From Podocnemis expansa (lineage: Eukaryota; Chordata; Testudines; Podocnemididae), in assembly GCA_007922195.1 (NCBI GenBank), contig ML682059.1:18488904-18552903 (forward strand): 64,000 nt of DNA, read 5' to 3'. The notes below the pieces were generated by a model. That model saw nothing but the letters and a program-made list of their open reading frames with translations, had not been told where the DNA came from and did not search any database. Each line of letters begins with the position of its first letter. The stretch's first letter is position 1. The position numbers and the translations under genes are program-made. Of this stretch, positions 21,180 through 31,216 are shown in pieces.

Positions 21180-22461
21180 CAGTTGTCTGTCCATTCTGGC
21201 TGGCAGGAAACAGCAGGACAGAAGGGTATGGATGATCCCCAGCTCCCATACCACCATTGGGTGGCAGCAAGGCCCTCTGCCAGCTTGCAGGGTGTTCTCC
21301 TGTATTGGGACACCCTTTTTCTGGATGCAAATGCCCCCGAGGCCAAGGCTGTGAGCAGCACCCTGCTGGGCCTCACAGCTGCCTTACTTCCCCTGCCCGC
21401 CTCTGTGCCCCACAACACATGGACACAGAAGACCAGCACAGACTGATGGGAGCGGGTTGTGCTGGGAACCTGGAGTGATGCATAGTGGTGCAGGAATTTC
21501 CACATGGGAAGGGAGACCTTCACCCACCTGGCCACAGAGCTCGCCCTGGTCCTATGCTGAAGCAACACAATAATGAGAGATGCCATTCCTGTGGACAAGA
21601 GAGTGGCCATTGCTCTATGGAAGATGGCCACTCCCGAATCCCACAGGTCTGTGGCACACCTCTTCAGCATTGGGAAGTCCACAGTGGGTGAAGTGCTGCT
21701 CCAGGTTTCCAGTGCCATCAGCGTGGTCCTGCTCTGATGCCTCATCACCCCTGGCAACCAGCAAGACACCATCAGCAGAATTGCCACCCTTGCCTTTTTG
21801 AATTGTGCAGAGATCCTGGATGCCACCCACATCCCTGTGCAAGCTCCAGACCACTGTGCAGCCGAATACCGCAACCGGAAAGGCTACCATTCCATCATCT
21901 TCAGGGCCTTGTGGACCACCAGAGCATCTTTCTAAACTGCAATGCTAGGTGGCCAGGGAGGGCGCATGACACGAGGTTCCTCCGAAACCAGGGCATGGAG
22001 GCAGGCACCTTCTTTCCCGCACCCCCCGCCAACATCACCATCAGGAAAGTGGAGGTGCCTGTCCTCATTGTTGCCGATTCAGCATACCTGCTCTGCCTGT
22101 GGCTTATCCCTAAATGGGACCCCTGGATGCTGGCCACCTGCTGTTTAACTGCCACCTGACCTGCTGCTGCCGGGTGGTCAAGCAGGCATTTGGCAGGCTG
22201 AAGGCCCGGTGGAGGTGCCTGCTCACATGCCTCCACCTCGCAGAGGACACCATGGTGGAGGTCATCAGTGCATGTGTGCTCCTGCACAATCTTTGTGAGA
22301 TCTGGGGAGAGACAGTAGCTGCAATGCAGGAGGCTGCAGCACAGCTCACTGCCAGGCAATTCCAGCAGCCAGAAGCTGTGCCCCTACAAGAACGTGCACC
22401 ACCAAGGTCATTTGTGGTGTGCAATGCTGTGAAGGACCTGATCCTCAGCAAGGGCTACTAA
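21180..22461 (+). pseudogene. Harbinger (DDE_Tnp_4, HARBI1-like) transposase, broken
   Basis: The readable protein includes WCRNFHMGRETFTHLATELA, MRDAIPVDKRVAIALWKMAT, SVAHLFSIGKSTVGEVL, EILDATHIPVQAP (first catalytic Asp, 21819-21821), EYRNRKGYHSI, FLNCNARWPGRAHDTRF, IVADSAYLL (second Asp, 22076-22078) and QAFGRLKARWRCLL...LLHNLCE. Stops at 21483-21485, 21558-21560 and 21735-21737 and two frame changes (about 21905 and between 22078 and 22180) break it. The position where the family has the third catalytic acid (Glu just before RAFG/QAFG) is AAG, Lys, at 22180-22182. Harbinger transposases cut and rejoin the element with the help of the Myb-like partner encoded at 22560-24262. Confidence 0.88.
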
Positions 22462-22559
22462 GGGTCAGGTCTGCCCCAACAATCCCCCTTCCCCGCTCCC
22501 ACCACAGACCCACACCCTGAACTCTACCCAAATAAATTACAGGACACAAATCAGAACGT

Positions 22560-24262
22560 TTACTGCTGTTTACTTACAACAGGGAGGGGGGTCAAGACAA
22601 AGATGGGTATGGGAGGCAGTAGGGGGGATCTGGGTGGGGAAGAACTGGGGGCCGGCTGTTCAACTGGGGAGGAGGGATCTGGGTGGGGGGTTGTAAACAT
22701 CGGAGGGTTGGGGGGGGGGGCTGTAATGGGCCTGTGGCCTGCCGTGCCATGGTGTTCCCAAAGGCTGCACTGGGTCCGAGGGTACCTGTGGCGAGGGATG
22801 AGGGCTCCCTCTGGGGAACTCCCTGAGCTTCTGTGGGGGCCCCCTACAGTGTGCCGCAGGCTTGTTGAAATGTCCTGCATGGCAACGCTGAGGGCCTGCA
22901 GTGCAAGCCATTCCACTGCCAGTCTCTGCTGCTCCAGCGCAGTGACCAACTCACTCATCTGTGTTGGCTGCCTGCTGAAGCTGCTGGATGGCAATATCCT
23001 GGCGGCAGGCTAGCTGCTGCTGCTGTGCCCGGCTGGACTCCTCTGCTGTCTTGCTAAGCTTGAGGAGCCTGCCGAGAATCTTGTGCCAGGTTGAGAGGGC
23101 CCTCCTCCTCCTCTGGGCGGCGGCTGACAGGCTCCCAGGGGCAGGGTATTGAGTGGATCTGCGAGTTGCTGGACGGAAGCAGAAACCAGAATCAGCCCTT
23201 CAACCTACTGGCCTTGGCTGTGTGCAGCTTGTCAGCTACACATACCTCCACCCCAACTGGCCACAGGCAGCCTAAACTGTGTCCTGTGGGACAGTACCCC
23301 GAAGGTGCATATGGCTTCATGACACCCACTGTGGTGGGCATCAGAGAGGCTGGTCTTGTCGCAAGGAGTCTCCCAAGGCCACGTGCCAGCAATGAGGGCA
23401 GCATGCTGTCCACCCTTGATGCCGCCACATGCGGTCACTGCCACCGCCACCATCTGCGACCCCCACTGTGCATGGGTGTGGGACCCCGGCACCACATGTA
23501 TCTCGGCTGGTGGGAGGGCCTCAGCGCCCCCTGGCCCAGTGTCCTGCCTGTCCCTGGGTCATGCCCCCCCCACAAAAGCCATGCCACTGGCAGGCTCAGC
23601 CCAGCCTACATGGAGCAGGGAGAAACACTCACTAACGGCCGCTGTGGAGGTTTGCCTCGATGTCCCCTCCTCGGCACCCGGTTCCATGGAGGGGCCTCTG
23701 ATGTGTCCCCACCCTCCTCCTCTTCCTCCTCGGGGGTGGCTGCCCCATGCTCCTGCAGCAGGAACAGCTCACAGCTGGATGGCTATGCTTCAGATGGTGG
23801 TGCTCTCCCAGGCCAGCTAGTGCCACTGATGTCCAGTGATGCCTCACTATCTGAGAGGACTCAGACAGGGGATGTGCCCAGAGGGGTGGGATCCCCTGAG
23901 TCCATGGCTCTGGCTCGCAGGCTGCTGGGCTCCTCCCCGAGGAATGCCTGCAGCTCCTCATAAAAGGCACAGCAGGCCATGCTGCATGCCCCCTGGAGCT
24001 GCCTCTTGTTCCTGGTGTGGGCGTAGTCCTGACGGAGGACTTCAATCTTTGCCCTCATCTGCTCCGTGCTGCGGTGGTACCCTGTCACTGCCATCTGGAC
24101 TACAATGTCATAATATATGTCATGGTTCTGGTGCCTTGCCCGGAACTGCGCACAGATGTCCTGTGTGCCCCAGATGCATATGAGGCACCGGACCCCGTTG
24201 GGGGTCCATACGGGAGCCCTCCAGCGCTGTGAGGCAGAGCTGGAAGCAGGAGTCTGTGACAT
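22560..24262 (-). pseudogene. Harbinger Myb/SANT-like DNA-binding protein
   Basis: The minus-strand frame from 24262 to 23861 reads SQRWRAPVWTPNGVRCLICIWG, FRARHQNHDIYYDIVVQMAVTGYHRSTEQMRAKIEVLRQDYA and ACCAFYEELQAFLG. This is the trihelical Myb/SANT-like (MADF-like) domain of the second Harbinger protein, which binds the element ends and helps bring the transposase into the nucleus. A later minus-strand frame, 22994-22560 (MPSSSFSRQPTQMSELVTAL...), with Leu/Gln-rich then Pro-rich sequence, looks like the C-terminal exon; about 0.6-0.8 kb between them would be intron. Joining is not proven, and several frame breaks suggest it is dead. It converges tail to tail with the transposase. Confidence 0.7.
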
Positions 24263-24762
24263 TTTTCCTCACTGCCCACCACGTGCTCTGATTCCCAGGG
24301 CATGGGGCTTCCTGGAAGGGGTAGTGCACCCTGGGAGGAAGAAGGTCAAAATGGCGTTTTTCTATTTAACTATTAAATCGAAATAACGCATCCAGACGGC
24401 ATCGAACAGAATTGAAATAACTGTCGTATCAAACTTAACCCAAATTTTGTTAAATTGATAAGACAACCCTTAGATCAAAATGACGGGGTTCATTATTTCA
24501 GTCTAAGAAAATGTCATCTGGACGTAATAGTCATTGACTCAATATAAAGCTCATTATAGCGATTCAACCAGTCTGCATGGACAAACCCTTAAAGACTAAC
24601 AAATATATCTATTGTATGAGCTTTCATGGTAGAAAATCCCACTTCATCAGACGCTGTGGGATTTTCTTCCACAAAAGCTCACACAATAAATATATTTGTT
24701 AGTCTTTAAGTGCCACAGGACTCGTTGTTTGTTTCACTGAACTAGACTAACACAGCTGCCCC

Positions 24763-26381
24763 TTTGGATCTTGGTAACTGGGAATAAATACAACATGTCT
24801 TTACAAAAGGTAGATCATGCCAGACCAACCTGATCTCCTTTTTTGAGAAAATAACTGATTTTTTTAGAAAAAGGGAACATGATGAACTTAATTTACTCAG
24901 ATTTCAGCAAGGCATTAGATACAGTTCCACATAGGGAATTATTAGTTAAGTTACAGAAGATCGGGATTAATATGAATATTAAAAGGTGGATGAGGACCTG
25001 GTTAAAGGGGAGACTACAGTGGGTCATACTGAAGGGTGAACTGTCAAGCTGGAGGGAGGTTACCAGGGGAGTCCCTCAGGGTTTGGTCTTGGGACTGATC
25101 TCATTTAACCTTTTTGTTACTGACCTGACTTTTTGTTACAAAACGTGGAGATGTGCTAATAAAGTTTGTGGAGGACACCAAGTTGGGATGTATTGCGATT
25201 ACAGAGAAGGATCGGGATGCCATACAAAAAGATCTGGATGACCTTGTAAACTGGAGTATTTGGAATAGGATGAAATTTAATAATGGGAAGTACAAGGTCA
25301 TTTATATAAGGACAGATAGCAAGAATTTTTCCTGTAAGCTGGGGGTGCATAAGTTGGAACAGACTGTGGATGAGAAGGAACCAGGAGTACTGATTGATCA
25401 CAGGATGACAATGAGCCACCAATGCGATGTGACTGTGAAAAAAGGCTAATGCAGTTCTAGGATGTATCCGGAGAGGTATCTCAAGTAGAGACAGGGAGGT
25501 GTTAATACCATTGCACATGACACTAGTGAGGCCCCATCTGGAATATTGCTTGCAGTTCTTTTCCCCTATATTTAAAAAAGATGAATTTAAATTGGAACAG
25601 GTGCAGAGAAAGGCTGCAAGGATGGTCTGTGGAGTGGAAAACCTGCCTTATGAGAGGAGACTCAAGTAGCTTGGCTTGTTGAGCCTAACCAAAAGAAGGT
25701 TATGGGGTGATATGACTGCTCTCTATAAATATATCAGAGGGATAAATATCAGGGAGCGAGAGGAAGTCTTTGAATTCAGCACTAATGTGGCACTAGAACA
25801 AATGGATATAAACTGTCCATCAGGAGTTTAGGCTTGAAATTAGACGCAGGTTTCTAACCATTAGAGGAGTAAAGTTCTGGAATAGCCTTCCACGGGCAGC
25901 TCTGGGGGCAAAAAACATAACTGTTTTTAGACCTGACCTTGAGATGTTTATGGAGGATATGGTATGACAGGATAGCCTGCTTTGGAAATTGACTGATCTT
26001 TTATCTGTGGCTACTGGTGGTGGATATGCAAGTGGCTGAAGAAGGGAGAGTAGATGGGGTGGGTTCTGAGTTATTACAGAGAATTGTTTCTTGGGTGACT
26101 GGCTGTTGAGACTTGCCCACATGCTCAGGGTTTAACTGATCACCATATTTGGGGTCAGGAAGGAATTTTCCCCCAGGTCAGATTGGGTAGGGCTTTGGGG
26201 GGGGGGTTCGCCTTTCTCTGTAGCATGAGGCATGGCTCACTTACCAGTGGATTCTCTCTATCTTAAAGTCCTTAAATCTTGATTTGAGCACTTAAATAAC
26301 TCAGTTATAGGTTAGGGACTTATTGCTGGAGTGGGTGGGTGAGGTTTTGAGGCCTGCATTTTGCAGGAGGTCAGACTAGAT
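24763..26381 (+). pseudogene. CR1 ORF2 reverse transcriptase core to 3' UTR, broken
   Basis: Legible motifs: IYSDFSKALDTVPH (about 24885-24930), REVTRGVPQGLVLG (about 25056-25095), then, where the polymerase has FADD, FVED (about 25162-25175), so one of the paired Asp residues is lost. Later pieces include LIDHRMTMSHQC and, near 25500-25560, a frame matching [14 protein letters not shown]. The 3' UTR runs on to the hAT insertion at 26382 and ends after it at 27521-27660 with 'gacctatgagtctatgagtc'. Confidence 0.82.
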
Positions 26382-27520
26382 CAGTGGTTCCCAACAGTGT
26401 GCCGGGGCAGGCTGTTGTGCCATGGGAACACCCAAAGTGTGCCACGAGCATCCCCAAGAGCTGGAGTTAAATTTCCCTCCCTGCTCAGCCCAGCCACCTC
26501 GGCTGTGCAGGGCTGGGAAAAGGCAGGGGTTAAAGTAAGGGGGAAGGCACTGGAACACAGTTCCAGGGCCTCCTATTTTTAGGCAGGCAGCATTCCAGTC
26601 TCCCTAAAAATAGAGGAAGGCAGTGGAACATGGAGTTCCAGGGGTCCCCCTAAAAATAGCAGGAGCAGCCAAAATGCACCATTCAGGTAGTTCTACCTTA
26701 AACCTGGCTCCACCCTATGCCCAGCCAGCAGACAACTGGGGGAGGCTGGGAGTATGTGAATCTCCCCCTGCAGGGTGGAGCAGCTGGTGTCAGCCAGCCT
26801 GCAAACAGCCCAGGTAAGGGCTTGGGGGGGGGGAGCACTGCCAGGGGTTGTGTGGGGCAGTTGTGTGTGTATGGCAGAGGTGGGTGGGAGTGGATGTGTA
26901 GCAGAGGATGTGTGGCTGGGGTTGTGGGGTGGCTGGTTGATTGGGGATGTGTTTAGGTGGGGGTTGGGTGGCTGTGTGGGGGGGTGTAGCTGGGGGCTGG
27001 AGGGCCCATCACAGGCAGCAGGGAGCAGGGGGAGGGGAGGATGGGACCCACTGGGGTGGAGGGAGCAGCAGTAGGGTGAGGATTTGCCCTGGGTGGCAGG
27101 GAGCCACTGTGGAGAAGGGGGAAGTGGGTGCTGCACAATGCTCCCCTGCCCTACCTTCCCGCTCCCCTGGTTCCCCCCTACCTCCCCCAAGCCACTTTTG
27201 TTCGCCCTTCCTCTCTCCCCTCTTGCCACCCTTGTGCTGTTCCCCACATGGCTGCCATTGTCCTCTTTTGCCACCCCTGCTCTCCAGACTCACACCTGCC
27301 ACTGCACACAGCTCCTGACCTCCCCTGTTTTGCCACCCCTGCTCTGCTACCCCTACTACCCCAGATAGTAGCATTTCTGAAACACTATGCTATGGTTCAT
27401 GAATATTCGTAAGTAATTTATGTTAAATTGAATATTCATGAGTTTTTAAATGGTTACATGCCTTGAAAAATTTGAAGGTCTCAAGGTGCGCCACGGCAGA
27501 GAAAAGGCTGGGAACCGCTG
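26382..27520. mobile_element. hAT element with perfect 8-bp target duplication
   Basis: Inverted ends cagtggttcccaac and gctgggaaccgctg, flanked by the identical 8-mer gactagat at 26374-26381 and 27521-27528. Just inside the ends are the 'gtgtgcc' and 'ggtgcgcca' blocks typical of amniote hAT MITEs. Without the insert, the flanks join to the ordinary CR1 3' end 'ggaggtcagactagatgatcat'. The 1.1-kb interior is G-rich then C-rich and holds another repeat at 26526-26706. No hAT transposase is encoded. Confidence 0.92.
26526..26706. mobile_element. GGGTTAAA-ended MITE nested in the hAT element
   Basis: Starts ggggttaaagtaagggggaa and ends tctaccttaaacctgg; carries 'cctcctatttttagg' and two 'cctaaaaatag' blocks, as does the copy at 7836-8397. 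At 181 bp it may be close to the minimal form of this family. Confidence 0.6.
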
Positions 27521-27540
27521 GACTAGATGATCATACTGGT

Positions 27541-27622
27541 CAAATCAAATCAAATCAAATCAAATCGTAGGGCTGGAAGGGACCTCATGAGATCATCGAG
27601 TCCAACCCCCTGGGAATTGGTC
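27541..27622 (-). mobile_element. Small antisense CR1 tail inserted in the older CR1 tail
   Basis: The string 'gggctggaagggacctcatg' and 'gagtccaaccccctgg' is the reverse complement of the CR1 3' UTR block at 3930-3970. It is preceded by five caaat units, the mirror of its 3' simple tail. It separates 'gatcatactggtc' from 'tggtcccttctgacc', which form a continuous CR1 end without it; 'tggtc' on both sides may be the target duplication. Confidence 0.75.
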
Positions 27623-27660
27623 CCTTCTGACCTATGAGTCTATGAGTCTATAATAGCCCT

Positions 27661-27870
27661 TAAGTTGACTTAATTGGCCTCCAGGTCCCCTCCCAGATTC
27701 CTGGCCATGAGGAAGGGCTAACCTAGCACCAGCCAGTGTGGATGGAGGCAGTCGCCAGGAGTTTTCAGTGTGGACTCTCTAAGTCAACTTACATGGTCAA
27801 CTTAATTTGACTGAAAGTGAACCTTGTTAAATTGACCTAACAGAGCCTCCATTGTAGATACACCCCTTGC
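27661..27870. repeat. 'aagtcaactta' MITE fragment
   Basis: Contains 'ttaagttgacttaattgg', 'taagtcaacttacatggtc' and closes with 'ccattgtagatacaccc', a worn form of the 'gtgtagacatagcc' terminus shared by the MITEs at 28535-30018 and 34094-34515. Confidence 0.5.
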
Positions 27871-28534
27871 TTGTTTTCCTCATCATAGGTTATCCAGGTA
27901 TACACTTGCTAATATAAGGATTTTAGCATTAAAGGGGTAATTCTAACTTGAATGGACAGAACTGTCACTGAAAGTTGCATAGGGACTGGGTATCTGTGGG
28001 TATGAGTCCTTCTGATTTAACACAAAAATTTCCACATGCACAGGGTTTGTATAATGGGCCCAGGAATCTCCATGCAGAGGTGCAGCTCATATACACTGTC
28101 TTTTGGAAGGCGGAGATCTACAATGGATTGAAGATTTCATCTTCCATATGAATAAATAACAAGAATAGAAGCCCCAAATCTGGTGCAATGGCCCATTTGG
28201 CTAGTAACTGATAGTGTAAAATGTAAGTCTTGATGTTTAAGTGGGAAGAGGATACTACTAGACGACCTTAAGGGTCAAAGGCTAAGGTAAAAGTCTGTAA
28301 TGTTACCTTCCTACCTTGATGATTCAGACCTCTATTGTATTGGGCCATCCATCCAGGGAAGCATATATCACCATGTGAACAAGCTGGTAGAAGTAAACAC
28401 AAGTAGTGGATCTGAAATGTGTGTTATGCAAGGGCTCAGACAGAAAGTAGCCCTGTTAGCAATATCTGGCCTGACTATGGCTAGCTCTGCACCGTAGCTT
28501 TAAGTCAACTTAAGGGCCCTTAAGTCAACTTAAA
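27871..28534. other. No recognised feature
   Basis: AT-rich DNA, no supported gene. The last 50 bases carry 'aagtcaacttaagggccctt', which may belong to another MITE copy abutting the one at 28535. Confidence 0.45.
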
Positions 28535-30018
28535 TAAAGCCCTGTCTACATTTAGAAATTATTAAGTCGACTTAAGCAAGTGCTTAAGTCGACTTAATAA
28601 CTCCTGCCCTGTAAATCGGCTTAAACTTTTAAACCTACTTTACAGAGCAGGCCCCACCCCCTTCCCCGCCCTGGGCATGAATGGGCTCAAGCCTGATCTG
28701 GCCAGGGGACCCAATCCAGCTCCAGCCCTGTAGTAAGGAGCTGGGGCTGGATTGGCTCCCAGCCCCTCACTGCCAGGGGCAGAGGCTGGCAGCCAGTTCA
28801 TGCAGCCTGCAGAAAGGGGCTGAGGGCCAGGGATGTAGGCTGCAGGGGCTAGAAGCCTTCTGGGAGCCATCTGGCTCCCAGATACTTGCGCTGCCGAGCC
28901 AGCAGCTCTGAGTTTGCTCAATTTTACAGACTCCTAGCCTGTGAAATTGACTAGCTCCTGGTCAATTTCAGAGGTTCTGAGTCTGTGAAATTGACCAGGA
29001 CCTGAGCTGCTTGGGCCCCTGCATCAAGCCTCTGGGAGCCAGATGTGCTCCCAGTGGGCTCCTAGCCCTCTCAGCCTACAGTGAGGGGCTGAGAGCCCCA
29101 TCTGGCTCCTAGCCTCTCTTTGCTGTTGGCCAGCGCTGGCTTGCAAGCAGCCAGCAGTGCGGGCAACTAGAACCTCCTCCAGGGGAGGAAAGCTGGCATC
29201 TCCACTGGCCCCTTGCAAGCAGTCAGGGGCGGGGGAGCCAACATCTCTTCTGGTTGCTTGCAAGGGGCCAGGTGACAAGCCGGCTCCCCAAGCTGCCTGG
29301 GGAGATGACAGCACCGCTGGACCCTGGCTATGGAGAGGGACTTAGAGCCAGGTCAGGCTCCTAGTCCCTCTCTGCCTTCCTGCCACCTGCAGAAAGAAGC
29401 TGAGGGTGCCATCACTCCCAACTCCTCTCCGTGGGTGGTGGGGGGTTGGAGCTGACTCCTGCTGGTGATGACAAGTGACCCGGGGCTGAATTGGCCACTG
29501 GCTCACTTGTCATAGCTGGCAGGAGGCTCGGCATGCTGCAGAGTCCGGCCACTCCATAGCCTATTCCATTTTACTTCTGTGAAATTGACAAGGCTGCCGA
29601 GCCTCCTGCTGTGATAAGTGATGGGAGGCCAAATTCAGCCACAGGTCACTTGTCATGGCTGGCAAGAGCCAGCTCCAAGGCCCCCACCAGCTTTAAAGAG
29701 GTGGTAGGAGCCAGTTTGGGCTCCTACCTCTCTTTGCTGGCTTCACCACCTGCACAAAGGAGCTGGGAGTGGGACCCAGCTCCTCCCTTGAGGGCCAGAG
29801 CTGGATCAGGCCCCTGGTCCTGATCCATCCCTGGAGCTGATTGGTCACAGGGTACCTAATCCAGACTGGGGGCAGGGTAGACGGAGGAGCACCCTGGGTA
29901 TATCTGCTCCCTGCCTACACAGGCATACACTGAAGTCGACTAAACAAGGTCGACTTACAGTTGACCTTATTAAATTGACTTTCAGCCCCCACCCCCCCGC
30001 AGTGTAGACATAGCCTAT
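28535..30018. mobile_element. Long 'tgtagacatagcc' MITE with GC-rich interior
   Basis: Left end agccctgtctacatttag, right end gcagtgtagacatagcct. Just inside the left end is a near-perfect palindrome, attaagtcgacttaagca...tgcttaagtcgacttaat (about 28561-28600). The right arm has 'gaagtcgactaaacaaggtcgactt'. The 1.3-kb interior is GC-rich, with repeated 'gagccagctcc/ctggctcc' words, and codes for nothing I recognise. Confidence 0.65.
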
Positions 30019-30799
30019 TAAAGGCAGTAAGTTACCTGCCCTGGCCAAAAAAAACATGCCTATAGGAGATGGAAATGAAGAACAAAACCAGAAATGTTGT
30101 CTGCCTACCAAAACTAGAAATGGTGAAGTTCCTGGGATTGTTTAAGTGACTAAGGAAGAGAAGACTTTTTGGAGTCAATAATTCTTTGATCTACTTGTTG
30201 AGGTCCTCTTTGAACAATTTCTTATCATTGATGCTGTTATGAATGTAATGATTTATAAGGGAATGTTCTTAGTTGATGATGGGAAAGTTTATAAGCCCTT
30301 AAATGGGTACTATGAATGTTCAGCATAGTGTCATTTACAGAAGAAAAAGAACTATAACCCTGTGTGCAAAGATCATCTGCATTGCACTAAAGTGATAGGC
30401 CAGATGCAGTATGCCGAAAGCACAACATGGGAAAACAAGGGTCCCTGATTGTTTGGCTTATTGGTCTAAAAAACTTTGGAGAATCCATGCAAAGTGCTGT
30501 CCTCCCAGATGGCAGCTTGTGTTTTCCCAGAAGGCAGCACTGCAGATCAAGAAAGAAAATCAAGGCACCTTACCAGTTCCTGTGTTCCTATCATCCAATC
30601 CTGTTATCTGCTTGAATCATCATCTTCCAGTGTTGGTCTGTCATGTGTTCCCATCATCTCTTCCAATCACTTGTCCTCTGTGGTCCTGATCCTCTATCCA
30701 TTCATCAGATCCCATGTGCTGTCCCTCTCCATGAATATCCTGAGGCATGAGTCACAGATTTCTATCTTCATTGTCTTTGTTTTTCCTTTTCAAATGCTG
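30019..30799. other. No recognised feature
   Basis: AT-rich, then a C/T-rich part from about 30580. No supported gene or named repeat. Confidence 0.5.
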
Positions 30800-30935
30800 T
30801 GTGAGTTTGGGTCCTGGGGTTTTAGGCCCTGTAGCCGGGAGCTTTGGCCACCCTCTGAGCCTGAGCCAGCAAACTGGCCCGAACGTCCTCCCTGGCCAGA
30901 CTGGGGAACTACAACCCTTAAGCCCTGGAAGCGGA

Positions 30936-30971
30936 GGGGCGGGGCCCGAACAGGAAGGGGAAGTATAAAAG
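30936..30971 (+). promoter_or_regulatory. GC box and TATA box of the G-rich unit
   Basis: ggggcggggc followed 17 bases later by gtataaaag, in the spacing of a standard RNA polymerase II core promoter. A start site would be expected near 31,000, ahead of the 119-codon frame at 31217. Confidence 0.5.
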
Positions 30972-31216
30972 CCCAAGCCAGAAGCTCAGTTGGGGCTGAG
31001 CTCCTGGAGGGGAAGGTTGGCCTGGCCTGGCGGGAGATGGTGCAGAGCAGGCAGACCCGAGCTTGCTGCAGGTTCGCTAACCAGTCTGCTGAACAGGCTT
31101 ATGGCCCACCTAGCCTCCCAGGACTGGGTGATTGGGAAGGGAACCCGGAGGCCACAGACTGGGGAGGCCATTTGAGGGCAGGGCAGGGCAGGGCAGGCCA
31201 GTCCCCGAGGTGACAA

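Larger units (their letters stand above)
20920..24588 (+). mobile_element. PIF/Harbinger DNA transposon with both genes, inactivated
   Basis: A 3.67-kb element with inverted ends agctatgtccataag and ctgcatggacaaaccc and TTA on each side (20917-20919 and 24589-24591). It contains the two genes that define the superfamily: a DDE transposase on the + strand and, convergently, a Myb/SANT-like DNA-binding protein on the minus strand. Both frames are broken. The left TTA is also the right TTA of the element at 19816-20916. MITEs at 11430-11935 and 39608-40100 share its sub-terminal block, so this family is the likely source of their spread. Confidence 0.88.
19788..24762. mobile_element. SINE-like palindromic repeat, interrupted by two Harbinger elements
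   Basis: The host repeat occupies 19788-19815 and 24592-24762. Its inner part is a hairpin: cttaaagactaacaaatata... at 24588-24642 pairs with ...tatatttgttagtctttaag at 24656-24710. The outer arms, aaacaaacaaggagtcttg (19788-19806) and gactcgttgtttgttt (24719-24734), also pair. The whole unit is bounded by the 7-bp direct repeat tttggat (19781-19787 and 24763-24769), a target duplication that shows insertion into the old CR1. Partial copies are at 13587-13665, 37305-37360 and 55008-55075. Confidence 0.75.
14031..27660 (+). mobile_element. Old, near full-length CR1 shredded by nested insertions
   Basis: CR1 pieces appear in the right order and on one strand: 5' UTR and ORF1 start (14031-15044), ORF1 esterase (17141-17740), ORF2 endonuclease (17741-18627), ORF2 early reverse transcriptase (19541-19787), ORF2 catalytic core to 3' UTR (24763-26381), and the last tail (27521-27540 and 27623-27660). 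Between them lie repeat copy B, a MITE composite, a SINE-like palindrome with two Harbinger elements, a hAT element and a small antisense CR1 tail. A stretch of ORF2 between endonuclease and reverse transcriptase is missing at the 18628-19540 insertion. All frames carry several stops. Confidence 0.88.

Noticed and set aside
21179..21874. 231-codon minus-strand frame
   Set aside because: It is the antisense shadow of the Harbinger transposase and resembles no protein.
27541..27570. Possible tandem-repeat array or CRISPR-like run (caaat)n
   Set aside because: It is the simple 3' tail of a small antisense CR1 piece, and there are no spacers. I found no CRISPR array, rRNA or convincing tRNA anywhere in the window.
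30476..31213. 245-codon frame
   Set aside because: Crosses AT-rich unique DNA into the GC box/TATA region without any motif, so it is not a coherent protein.
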